This document shows, piece by piece, positions 26,112-34,905 of a DNA stretch of 64,000 nucleotides. This DNA comes from Algoriphagus halophilus. Its GTDB lineage: Bacteria; Bacteroidota; Bacteroidia; Cytophagales; Cyclobacteriaceae. The stretch is from assembly GCF_900129785.1 (NCBI RefSeq), contig NZ_FSRC01000002.1:682001-746000 (forward strand), given 5' to 3'. A program made the translations under genes and the position numbers. Under the pieces are notes generated by a model. That model had not been told where the DNA came from, did not search any database, and worked only from the letters and a program-made list of their open reading frames with translations. How positions within the stretch are numbered: the first letter of the stretch is position 1; each line of letters starts with the position of its first letter.

Positions 26112-27668
26112 TTACTGAGTATTTGGGTCTGCTTTAGTAGCAAAGCTTGCTGGTATAGCTCCAGAGGGAGTCTTTGTCACATAAACTGCAAAGATCGAAT
26201 TACTGGCCCAGGTACCTTCATTTGGTCTATCAGGCAAAGGTGCTGCTGCTTCAATACCTCCAAGAATATATCCAGCAAGAACTTTCTCTCCATTTGACAG
26301 CCCACTCAATTTCAAGATGCCATTGCTTGTAGCCTTGCCTTCACTTTCCAGATTTCGATTTCCTATAAATGTTACACTTGATCCTAGAAGTCTATTATTT
26401 TTAATCGGCTCGGAATTTATATACTCAGAATAGGTCCCATCTGCTGATTCTATAAAGGTACTTATATCTGCCACGAATGGCATTCCATCATTTCTACCTT
26501 GGGCTGTAGCTTTATCGTAGATAGTTTTTTGAATTGAATCTTGAGAATAATAATACAATCCTATTCCCCCAAACATAGTCCTATAAATAGATTTGTTTTC
26601 AGCCTCATCATCATAAATAGAAATTATTGGACATTCATATTGGCTAAACTTCTGATGGACATCCTTTTTTACCACAGGGTTTTGGGGACCATTTATATAG
26701 ATGGGATAATCATATCCTCCAATAATTCCAGGAGGAAATACACCCCCTAAGGCAGTAATTCTTTCTTGCCCAGTACTAGGATCAAGGTCTTCGATAATGT
26801 TTCCATCCCTTCGATGAAAAGGTTGATCTGGATCTGGACTAGTTGATGTGCCATAGGTTAATATATCCAAGCTTCCCGGTTTTAAGGTAAATATTCTGAC
26901 TTCTTCAGTATATTCTTGTGTAAAGTCGGTTCCACCAAATGCTCGATATTGACCATCAAACCGCTGACCAAAGACTAGATAAAATCTTCCATTAAGTTTA
27001 ATTAAATCTCCCCCTGTCACAGCAAATCGGTCGTCTTCTCCATATTCCATAAGGGCCTCCATTTCACTTGTGGAGGCTCCATTTTTGATTGCCTGGCTTA
27101 CTGCCTCGACTTTGAATCGGATGATACTAGGAAAGGTCTTCATATCGGTACCGTCAGCCTTCCATCCGTAGCCTCCAATCACATACATTTCATCGGTTTC
27201 TTCATCATGAAATCCCTGCAAATTATTAGATTGTAAAGGAGCAGAAAGCTCATCTTTCAACCCATTCACATCGAATGACCAAAAGTCACCTGTCTCAGGA
27301 TTAACCACATAAAGAAAGTTATTGGCACTATCTGGAATAAAATTTTTCTCGGGAGCAGCTTTAAACGTATGTAATCCTTGCCTTCTTCCTCCAACAACTA
27401 AGATTTCCCCTGCCTGATTTACTGCACTTGTAAAGGATTGCAATCCAGGAAGCGCCGGTTTATTGGAAAATTCTTGCTCCACAAATTCTATCGTATAAGG
27501 CAAAACATCCTCTTGGATATTTGGATCTGGTACGCTCGTTTGTACCATCATAATCCCTTGGGCTTCTTCAGAAGTTTCTGAACCCCCGTTTCCTGAATTT
27601 TCACAGGAGGAGAATACAACACTGGCTAATCCCACCAATCCAATAGATTTTAAAATAAATTTGTTCAT
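26112..27668 (-). CDS. Kelch-like beta-propeller lipoprotein, unknown
   Basis: A 518-residue lipoprotein (lipobox FSSC, Cys22) with a Ser/Gly/Glu-rich linker after the cysteine. The body shows Kelch-like strands with paired glycines (EILVVGGRRQG, EMYVIGGYGW, ITALGGVFPPG, TMFGGIGLYYY), which suggests a six- or seven-bladed propeller over residues 55-490. No catalytic motif is evident, so it is more likely a binding or surface protein. Its ATG overlaps the stop of the preceding gene by 4 nt (27665-27668), giving tight coupling to the VioB-N-like protein. Function unknown. Confidence 0.7.
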   Translation of the reverse strand: MNKFILKSIGLVGLASVVFSSCENSGNGGSETSEEAQGIMMVQTSVPDPNIQEDVLPYTIEFVEQEFSNKPALPGLQSFTSAVNQAGEILVVGGRRQGLHTFKAAPEKNFIPDSANNFLYVVNPETGDFWSFDVNGLKDELSAPLQSNNLQGFHDEETDEMYVIGGYGWKADGTDMKTFPSIIRFKVEAVSQAIKNGASTSEMEALMEYGEDDRFAVTGGDLIKLNGRFYLVFGQRFDGQYRAFGGTDFTQEYTEEVRIFTLKPGSLDILTYGTSTSPDPDQPFHRRDGNIIEDLDPSTGQERITALGGVFPPGIIGGYDYPIYINGPQNPVVKKDVHQKFSQYECPIISIYDDEAENKSIYRTMFGGIGLYYYSQDSIQKTIYDKATAQGRNDGMPFVADISTFIESADGTYSEYINSEPIKNNRLLGSSVTFIGNRNLESEGKATSNGILKLSGLSNGEKVLAGYILGGIEAAAPLPDRPNEGTWASNSIFAVYVTKTPSGAIPASFATKADPNTQ

Positions 27669-29479
27669 GATTCTTGATTGTTTGGTCCAGTGGCTGTGCC
27701 CTTTTGGAGATTAAAAATAAAATTTAAGACCGTATCTCTTTTTGCCTTTGATAAATCCCGCGTTACAGGCATATACCTCGGGTCATTTTCGTCTCTAGTC
27801 ATGAAAAACCCAATAGCACCTGCCGATATTCCATGCGAAGGAGGGGTATCTGGACCATACATATGTACCCAAGGTGGATTTTTGGCAAAAATTTCAAAGG
27901 ACTTAAAATCGATAAGATTTATTTTTTCCGTCATTCCTGGAAACAGCTTTACATATGGAGCTAATATATCTTGAACATCTTCCCACTTTGGATTTTTTTT
28001 AACTTTATAATCTGACCAAACAAGGCATGAAATCATGGCGCTTTGGGAAACACTAGAAGGAACAGGGAAATCCGTGTCATATAGATTGATAAAATATAAT
28101 TGGCCATCCAATTGGGGTGTTCTAAATCCCGGATCTTTTAGCACTACAATAGAAACAGTTGCAAAACCTAAAGAGTCTGTTTCAGTGACAGAGGCATCAA
28201 TAGCGCCAAATGCCTGAGGAGTATTTCCAGGGTTCGAAGGTGGGACCGTTGCACCTGGAGTGTTTCCATGAACACTTAAAATTTGAACTCCCAATTTTTT
28301 ACCAGATACAGGCTTCCCTAGCCTACTAACATAAACTTTAGTAGTCGCTACACTTCCTGGTGATCCTTCAATTCGAATGGGTCTAACTTCTATTTCAATA
28401 TTTACTGGTTTAATATCTTCTACAAATATCTCAGAAGGCCCAATATCTGTTCTGGATATCTTGAGGCTTAATGCTGATGAATTAAGGACAGTGATTTGAT
28501 CTTCACTTAATGGTAGCTGGACAATGTGGGAATAAGTATTAAAACAATATTCTAAATAATCTACCTCTCCTATTAAAATTGGATCTGAATGTTCAGGCTT
28601 AATCAAAGCTGTCAAAGTTCCCAAATCTACGGGTGGACCTCCCGCATTCTTTCTGCAAATTCCATTTGCCAAGTCCATAATCAAAAGTTTTCTTTCCTTA
28701 TCAATTGTAAAGGGACAGTTGTTGAACATTGGATAATGCCAAGGATCACTTTTATCTTGAGTTCTCCCATTTAGTATTCTAACACCGGGACTATAAAGCG
28801 GTTCATTGGCAAAAACAGGTCCCAATGAACCCGTAATTCTCCCAGTCTGATATTGCTTATCCTCTGGGACATTTCTATATCCATCTACTACAAATCGAAT
28901 AGACACCAAGTAATTTCCATTTTCTTGCAATGTTCTGGCTTTCAATTCTTTTAAAACCGGAGAAACCTCATCACTAGGCCAAGAGGAAAAAGGAACACGT
29001 AAAATGGATTGGTAAACACCACTTGCATTCATATCTCCTCCAAAACTATCCATTTGGTAATCTGCATCTTGCCAACTCCTTGTCGCCAAAACAGATACCC
29101 ACCATAGTTGATTAAGCACTGCAGGGTCAATCAATCCTGTCAGGCTGATTGAGTCAGAAATTGGGATACTAACTTCCATCCCATAAATAGTAGGAACTCC
29201 TTGTTGGTAAACATCTATATCAGCAATTTTGGCCGCTGAAGGTTTATCAGTGGTGATAAATGGAAGTCCCAAGATTGGATCTTGTATTTCTCCGTCCTTC
29301 CCTATGGTAGAAACTATACTACAATCTTGGAGCTGAAACTTGTGAAGTCCTTTTGGATTCTGCCATGGGGAAGGAACAGTATTGTCAACTTCATAATGGG
29401 TAGGATCATTGTTTACAGTAGAAGGATCGGTAAAAAATCGACCGTAAAAATTAATCCTCGGGTAAGATAAATAACTCAT
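27665..29479 (-). CDS. Stand-alone protein resembling the N-terminal half of VioB
   Basis: A 604-residue protein without a signal peptide. The opening YPRINFYGRFFTDPSTVNND resembles the PRIHFRG...NAPTANRD start of VioB (violacein iminophenylpyruvate dimer synthase), and near the C terminus RYMPVTRDLSKAK resembles the YMPSTRELSAPKA of VioB just before its ferritin-like domain. Those VioB strings are from memory. The catalytic ferritin-like half is absent here, the protein ending about 25 residues later. Around residues 375-490 is a bacterial Ig-like stretch. No other vio genes are nearby, so it is not a violacein pathway. It is the first gene of a two-gene unit with the Kelch lipoprotein and starts 62 nt after the stop and terminator of the cyclase gene. 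Function unknown. Confidence 0.6.
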   Translation of the reverse strand: MSYLSYPRINFYGRFFTDPSTVNNDPTHYEVDNTVPSPWQNPKGLHKFQLQDCSIVSTIGKDGEIQDPILGLPFITTDKPSAAKIADIDVYQQGVPTIYGMEVSIPISDSISLTGLIDPAVLNQLWWVSVLATRSWQDADYQMDSFGGDMNASGVYQSILRVPFSSWPSDEVSPVLKELKARTLQENGNYLVSIRFVVDGYRNVPEDKQYQTGRITGSLGPVFANEPLYSPGVRILNGRTQDKSDPWHYPMFNNCPFTIDKERKLLIMDLANGICRKNAGGPPVDLGTLTALIKPEHSDPILIGEVDYLEYCFNTYSHIVQLPLSEDQITVLNSSALSLKISRTDIGPSEIFVEDIKPVNIEIEVRPIRIEGSPGSVATTKVYVSRLGKPVSGKKLGVQILSVHGNTPGATVPPSNPGNTPQAFGAIDASVTETDSLGFATVSIVVLKDPGFRTPQLDGQLYFINLYDTDFPVPSSVSQSAMISCLVWSDYKVKKNPKWEDVQDILAPYVKLFPGMTEKINLIDFKSFEIFAKNPPWVHMYGPDTPPSHGISAGAIGFFMTRDENDPRYMPVTRDLSKAKRDTVLNFIFNLQKGTATGPNNQES

Positions 29480-29515
29480 ATTAAACTAGTTACAATTTGA
29501 ATAAAATATTAAACT

Positions 29516-29541
29516 CGAAAAATCCATCTAACTAGATGGAT
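29516..29541 (-). terminator. Terminator after the 1703-residue signalling gene
   Basis: On the minus strand, an 8-bp stem (29541-29534 / 29529-29522, ATCCATCT/AGATGGAT) is followed by five T (29522-29518). It begins at the stop codon of the cyclase gene and separates it from the VioB-like gene. Confidence 0.7.
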
Positions 29542-32500
29542 CAAATTTTTGAATCAACAAAATACATTTCTACCTGACCTTTGTTTTTAACCTTGATTTT
29601 TCCCCGAGGTGTACAGTTAAATTTATCTTTGATCAGCTCATAGGTTTGTCCACTAATATTAATTTTTCCAGATTCTCCTGCTGTTTCCATTCGCGAGGCA
29701 ACATTTACAGTATCTCCCCAGATGTCGTATGCAAACTTTTTTATCCCAACGATTCCTGCTATAACAGGCCCTGTGTGGATTCCAATCCGCATACTAATCG
29801 GCGGTTTTCCTTCAGAAATCTTTGATTTCATATGCTCTTGTATGAATTCATTTATTTCAAAAGCAGCTAAAATAATATTAGAGGCATCAAACTCTTTGGT
29901 AAAATTCAATCCGCCGGCACACATGTAGCTATCTCCGACTGTCTTAATTTTTTCGATCCCATATCGATCTACAATTCGGTCAAATTCGCAGTAGAAATAG
30001 TTTAATTCAGCCACTAATTCTTCCGCTGTAAGGACTTCACATAATCCGGAAAAGTTGACGATGTCAGTAAACATGACGCTTACATCATTAAAATTCCGTG
30101 CCTTGGACATCCCATTATTTTTCAGTTCACTGGCAATTTCTGGAGGCAAAATATTCAACAATAATTCCTCAGATTTTTCCTTCTCCTCGTTGAGCTGTTT
30201 GGTTCTCAATCGAATTTTATCCTCCATATTTTGGTAAAGCATTGCATTCTCCAAAGAAATGGCCATTTGGCTAGAAAGGATATTGATGAGGTTTAAGCGT
30301 TCAATTGTAAATGCCCCTTCAATCAAGTTGTTTTCCAGATAAATGATCCCGGTCACTTCACTTTGTTTCATCAAAGGAACAATCATTATAGATTTGAGCT
30401 TTTCTTTTAGAATATAGGGATCCTTCCCAAATCGGTTGTCCTGAACCGCATTCTCCAAAATGACACTCTCCTTATTCTTCAAAGCATACAATACCACCTC
30501 TTTTGCTATAGGCTTGAAACTTTTCAGAGGTAGGTTTTCAAATAAATTTGGCTCATCATTTTTTGTACAGGATTCAGATTGGACGGTAAATTCATTCTCA
30601 GTTTTCAACAATAAAACCATGCGTTGAGCCCCGGCATTTTCGATGATAATCTTCATCAAAATTTTAAGCAAATCCTTTAATTTGATTTCCTTTGAAATGG
30701 CTTCTGAGGACTTCAGCACCGATTTCAAATCCAAATCATTATTAGAAAAATTTTGGCCAACTCCTTTCTCTTCGGCTCGTTGCCCAAATCTGAATTCCAT
30801 TCGGGAAAAGTTACTCGAACTCCTCTTTGAAGCCATTAAATCGACAATTCCTTTAGCACCTAATAGATTATAGAGGTACTCGGCATCACTTAAATGAATT
30901 GCTGCTATTTTCTTTTTTCCATCTTTCAAATGCAATTCAAATAAACGCCGGTTTATCAAGGCCTGAATCTGTAGGTACTCGTACTTTTCAGAAGAATTTA
31001 ACGCCTCATAATATTCAGATTGAGCTTTTTCTAAATTCCCTTGAATCAAAGCTAGTTCAGCAGCAAGAAGTCTATACTTATGTTCAAAGTTTGAGGAGCT
31101 TTGTTCGGAATATTTTTTGAATTTTTTGACAATTGAGGAAAGTACCCTTTTCCACTTAAGGGTATTTACCCTATTTGCACCCGGAATCAAACATGCTAAA
31201 ATCAATCCTTTATAAAAGAAATGTTCTGCAGTATGCAGCATTCCAGGAGAATCCTTTAAGTAAATGTCCGAAATAAGTGAGACCTCATAGGCTTTTTCAT
31301 ATTCATCCCATAAATAAAGGGACTGCATCTTATTGATGTAATAGAAGTGCGCAAAATGCCTTGAGTTAAAGTTTTCCAACTTTTTTACATACTCATTTTC
31401 ATTAAAAATCTCATCAGAAAACGAATCAATTGAATTTGTTTTACCCTGCAGATTTTTAATGGATTGAGAAATCGCACTCATGGTGAAAATCCCTTCCTCA
31501 ATTTGAAATCTTTTTAGGAAATCCAAATATGAATTACAAGACTCAAGAACCAGGTCATACTGAACCCCTCTCATAAAATAACTTTGCACCATCGCACAAC
31601 TCGCACAGCTGGCATGAAATAAATCTCCAACCTCTAGTCCAGCCTCGTAGGCGTTTAACCAATATCCTTCCATTTCCTTGGCAGGTTTCTTCCAAGGAAT
31701 TGCAAAGTATCCAGTTACAAAATTTACCTCAGCTCTTGCACCATAATTCTGGTATTTATCAACTAAACCTAGGGTAAGCTGCCCTATCTTATACCCTGTT
31801 GTTCTAAAACCCAAGATACCACTGTGAAAAACGGGCCCAAAACCAAGAAAACCGATAAACCCTCCATCTGTATTGCCATGTTTTAAGCATAAGTTTACCA
31901 TGATTGCGCAAACCAATACACATAATTCCGGCTTAATTTGAAATGCAGATTGACCAGCTGCAGCCATCAGAAGAATCGCCGTTTTGAGCTTTTCATCTGA
32001 CATCTCCGGAAGGTTAATCAATTCCTCCACATCTCTTTTACCCATCATGGCTTTGTATTTCACGAACTCAATCGCTAGGCTAGGAGGGGAGAAACTAGCC
32101 GGAATACTCACTCCTAATTCGGAGGTTACTTCTCTACATACCTGATAGGCAGCCTCAAAATTTCGAGTATTATTGTAAAATTGAATTTTTCGGATGGTGA
32201 TTTTTGCTTTATCTATTACATCCTCTGCATAGTTTAGGGCCTCATCAAAATAATCAACTACAAAGCTGTTGTTTCCTGCAAGATGTTCGGATTCCGCTCT
32301 TTGCAAATTCAAATCACGAAGGGTTTCTTTGGAGACGTTCAGATTTTTAGACTGAACCAATTCCATTGCATTTTTTATATAGCTCAATCCTGACTCATAG
32401 GCGTTCGCATATTTTGCTCGAATGCTTGCAGAAATATTCAATTCTACCAATTTCTTCAATAGATCCTGATCAAGAATAAGTTCTTGAGCATAATTAAGGT

Positions 32501-34652
32501 GATCAGTAACTATATAGACATAGTCAGAGTGCTCAATATCAGAAAGTTTGGATATAATACTTTTGGCAATTTCCAGTCGAACTTTTCGCTTTTCAGTTTC
32601 CGAAAGTAAGCCTAAGGCAGCTTGTTGAATTTTATCATGTTGGAAACCGTAATCATCATCTCCCGAGCGCTCTTTTGTTTTTATGTTTTCAATGATGCAT
32701 AGCTTTTCTGCAAATTTTAGTTGCATATCTAGCTCCCCTTCAGAAATATCAACTAACCCACTCAAAATTTCTATTGAAAAGGTGTTTCCAATACAAGATG
32801 CATATTTCAAAGTGGTCTGAACCTCATCCGGAAGCCTGAAAAAAAGCTCCGACATCAGGTCAATCACATTATCACTGATGCTTACACGATTGGCTTTCTC
32901 AATACTATAAGTCCAACTTTGCGTGTTTTGAGACACTTGGATTACTCCACTTTCATAGAGCGTAAGTAGGCATTGCCTGATAAAGAAAGGGTTACCAAGT
33001 GTTTTTCTGTAAACTATTTGAGCAAGGTCTTTTCCTGATTCTTTTGAAATTGAAAGAGAGTCTGCAATGATTTCTTCGACAGAATTTTGATCTAAAGGAG
33101 ACAATGCAAACTGTGTAGTAGTAACCCCATGAGAGCTCAATCGGTCCAACATCAACATCATAGGATGTGAGGGAGAAACTTCATTTTCCCTGTAAGCACA
33201 AATCACGAGCAAGTGCTTTAAACTTGGATCCATTAATGTGTTTTCTAGCCACCTTCTAGTGGTACTATCCAACCATTGTAAGTCATCCAAGAAGATACAT
33301 AGTGGATGATCTTCACTTGCAAAAGACCTGATAAAGCTGTTAAAAACTTGATCAAATCTATTTTTGGACTCATTCATAGGAAGTTGGGGAACCTCCGTCT
33401 GAGGACCTATCAACAATTCCAGATCGGGCATGATATCAATGATCAGTTGACCGGAATTACCTACCGCTTTTAAAATTGACTTCCTCCAATAATCTTGTTG
33501 CTCCTCTCCTCGGATCAGAATTTGGTCGATAAGGTCATTTAATGCAATTAATAATGAACTTAAAGGAGGATTATTTTTGTATTGTTCAAATTTCCCTGAG
33601 ATGAAAAACCCTCCACCTAAATCAATATATTTCTGAAACTCTCGGACAAAACTTGATTTACCTACTCCAGAGTATCCACTCACCAATGCCAATTCAGCTC
33701 TCTTGTTTTTTATCCGCTGAAAGACCTCATTCATTTGTTTTAATTCCTCATCCCTTCCATAGATTTTGGAAGAAATCTGAAATTGATCTAATCGATCTTG
33801 AGTACCTAAAGTAAATTCGGTGATCTCATTGATATCCAAAAGTCTATCCAAACACTGTTGCAGGTCATTTAATAGCCCTGAGCAACTTTGGTACCTTTCA
33901 CTTGTGTTTTTCTTCAACAGTTTTAAAACAACTTTACTGATAACCTGTGGAATATCATGACGCAATTTACTTGGTTCTTCTGGTAGCAATGCCAAATGAG
34001 CGTGCATCAGCTCCATGGGATCAGAAAAATTAAATATCGTTTTGCCTGTTAGCATTTCGTAAAAAACAGCCCCTATGGAATATAAATCAGTTCGATGATC
34101 AATAGGCCTGTTCATTCTTCCAGTTTGCTCAGGAGAAATGTAATGCAGCCCTAATTCCAATGCCTCACTTACGTTGGAAAAATTAAGGTCCCTACCTCTC
34201 TCTATCGCATAGTCAAAACCCCAAACTTTTATTTCTCCATTTTTATTCACAATAATATTTGAAGGGTTAATATTTTTGTGAATTATATTTTTACTATGTA
34301 GGTAATTCACTGCTTTAGTGATCTCCATAGCAATTTTTAAAAAAATAATTAAGTCTAAATTCCCTTTTTTTAGATGCTCTGATAAAGGCTCCCCAATCAC
34401 ATCTTCATTGACTAGAATTGGTAAATTTTCCAAATATTCTAACCCGATGGGCTGAACAATATTTGGATGAGAAAGCTTTGATAAAATAGAATACTCTTGT
34501 TTTAAGTGATTCAAGTCTCGAAAACTAGGATAGGCCGAACGAAAAGTTTGAATGGTAACAGGTTTCGAATCCTGAATACGATTTGCTTTATATACGATAT
34601 ATCTTGAGTTCTCCCGAACTTTATCAAGTATATCAAATCTAAAATCAGGCAT
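29541..34652 (-). CDS. Pseudokinase-ATPase-GAF-adenylate cyclase signalling protein
   Basis: A 1703-residue multidomain protein without membrane segments. Order: Ser/Thr-kinase-like domain (1-270); AAA/STAND-type ATPase (about 295-560; Walker A GYSGVGKS at 326-333, Walker B CIFLDDLQWLD); a long helical TPR-like region (about 700-1300); GAF domain (about 1310-1465); coiled coil; class III nucleotidyl cyclase (about 1520-1700). The cyclase has both metal aspartates (Asp1530 in FTDIV, Asp1574 in GDSYM), transition-state Asn1650 and Arg1654, and the adenine-selecting Lys1570/Asp1643 pair, so it should make cAMP. The kinase domain is degenerate: Gln35 in place of the ATP lysine, HKN (125-127) for HRD, GFD (145-147) for DFG, and no glycine loop. 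Relatives with this front end usually carry a histidine kinase at the C terminus. Ligand unknown. Confidence 0.88.
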   Translation of the reverse strand: MPDFRFDILDKVRENSRYIVYKANRIQDSKPVTIQTFRSAYPSFRDLNHLKQEYSILSKLSHPNIVQPIGLEYLENLPILVNEDVIGEPLSEHLKKGNLDLIIFLKIAMEITKAVNYLHSKNIIHKNINPSNIIVNKNGEIKVWGFDYAIERGRDLNFSNVSEALELGLHYISPEQTGRMNRPIDHRTDLYSIGAVFYEMLTGKTIFNFSDPMELMHAHLALLPEEPSKLRHDIPQVISKVVLKLLKKNTSERYQSCSGLLNDLQQCLDRLLDINEITEFTLGTQDRLDQFQISSKIYGRDEELKQMNEVFQRIKNKRAELALVSGYSGVGKSSFVREFQKYIDLGGGFFISGKFEQYKNNPPLSSLLIALNDLIDQILIRGEEQQDYWRKSILKAVGNSGQLIIDIMPDLELLIGPQTEVPQLPMNESKNRFDQVFNSFIRSFASEDHPLCIFLDDLQWLDSTTRRWLENTLMDPSLKHLLVICAYRENEVSPSHPMMLMLDRLSSHGVTTTQFALSPLDQNSVEEIIADSLSISKESGKDLAQIVYRKTLGNPFFIRQCLLTLYESGVIQVSQNTQSWTYSIEKANRVSISDNVIDLMSELFFRLPDEVQTTLKYASCIGNTFSIEILSGLVDISEGELDMQLKFAEKLCIIENIKTKERSGDDDYGFQHDKIQQAALGLLSETEKRKVRLEIAKSIISKLSDIEHSDYVYIVTDHLNYAQELILDQDLLKKLVELNISASIRAKYANAYESGLSYIKNAMELVQSKNLNVSKETLRDLNLQRAESEHLAGNNSFVVDYFDEALNYAEDVIDKAKITIRKIQFYNNTRNFEAAYQVCREVTSELGVSIPASFSPPSLAIEFVKYKAMMGKRDVEELINLPEMSDEKLKTAILLMAAAGQSAFQIKPELCVLVCAIMVNLCLKHGNTDGGFIGFLGFGPVFHSGILGFRTTGYKIGQLTLGLVDKYQNYGARAEVNFVTGYFAIPWKKPAKEMEGYWLNAYEAGLEVGDLFHASCASCAMVQSYFMRGVQYDLVLESCNSYLDFLKRFQIEEGIFTMSAISQSIKNLQGKTNSIDSFSDEIFNENEYVKKLENFNSRHFAHFYYINKMQSLYLWDEYEKAYEVSLISDIYLKDSPGMLHTAEHFFYKGLILACLIPGANRVNTLKWKRVLSSIVKKFKKYSEQSSSNFEHKYRLLAAELALIQGNLEKAQSEYYEALNSSEKYEYLQIQALINRRLFELHLKDGKKKIAAIHLSDAEYLYNLLGAKGIVDLMASKRSSSNFSRMEFRFGQRAEEKGVGQNFSNNDLDLKSVLKSSEAISKEIKLKDLLKILMKIIIENAGAQRMVLLLKTENEFTVQSESCTKNDEPNLFENLPLKSFKPIAKEVVLYALKNKESVILENAVQDNRFGKDPYILKEKLKSIMIVPLMKQSEVTGIIYLENNLIEGAFTIERLNLINILSSQMAISLENAMLYQNMEDKIRLRTKQLNEEKEKSEELLLNILPPEIASELKNNGMSKARNFNDVSVMFTDIVNFSGLCEVLTAEELVAELNYFYCEFDRIVDRYGIEKIKTVGDSYMCAGGLNFTKEFDASNIILAAFEINEFIQEHMKSKISEGKPPISMRIGIHTGPVIAGIVGIKKFAYDIWGDTVNVASRMETAGESGKINISGQTYELIKDKFNCTPRGKIKVKNKGQVEMYFVDSKI

Positions 34653-34905
34653 TAAAAAAATATTAGTTGTTAATTGAAGTTTTAGTTCAACACTGAAAGA
34701 TCTTTACGGAAGAACATGATGGTGCATAAACATCATAAAGTACAAAGAATTTTGATTTTAATTAAAATAATTACCCCAATAATCATGTAAAATAGATAAT
34801 AATAATATTTGAAAAACCCATTTTCCCCTCCAACTGTACTGAGAAAATTTTAAACTCTATTTATTCTCAAACAAAAAAGGATTTGCCTTTGTATCTTTGC
34901 CAGCT

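Noticed and set aside
34892..34899. TATCTTTG, exact match to the Bacteroidota -7 box before uvrA
   Set aside because: Only 6 nt from the ATG and no TTG at the right distance upstream.
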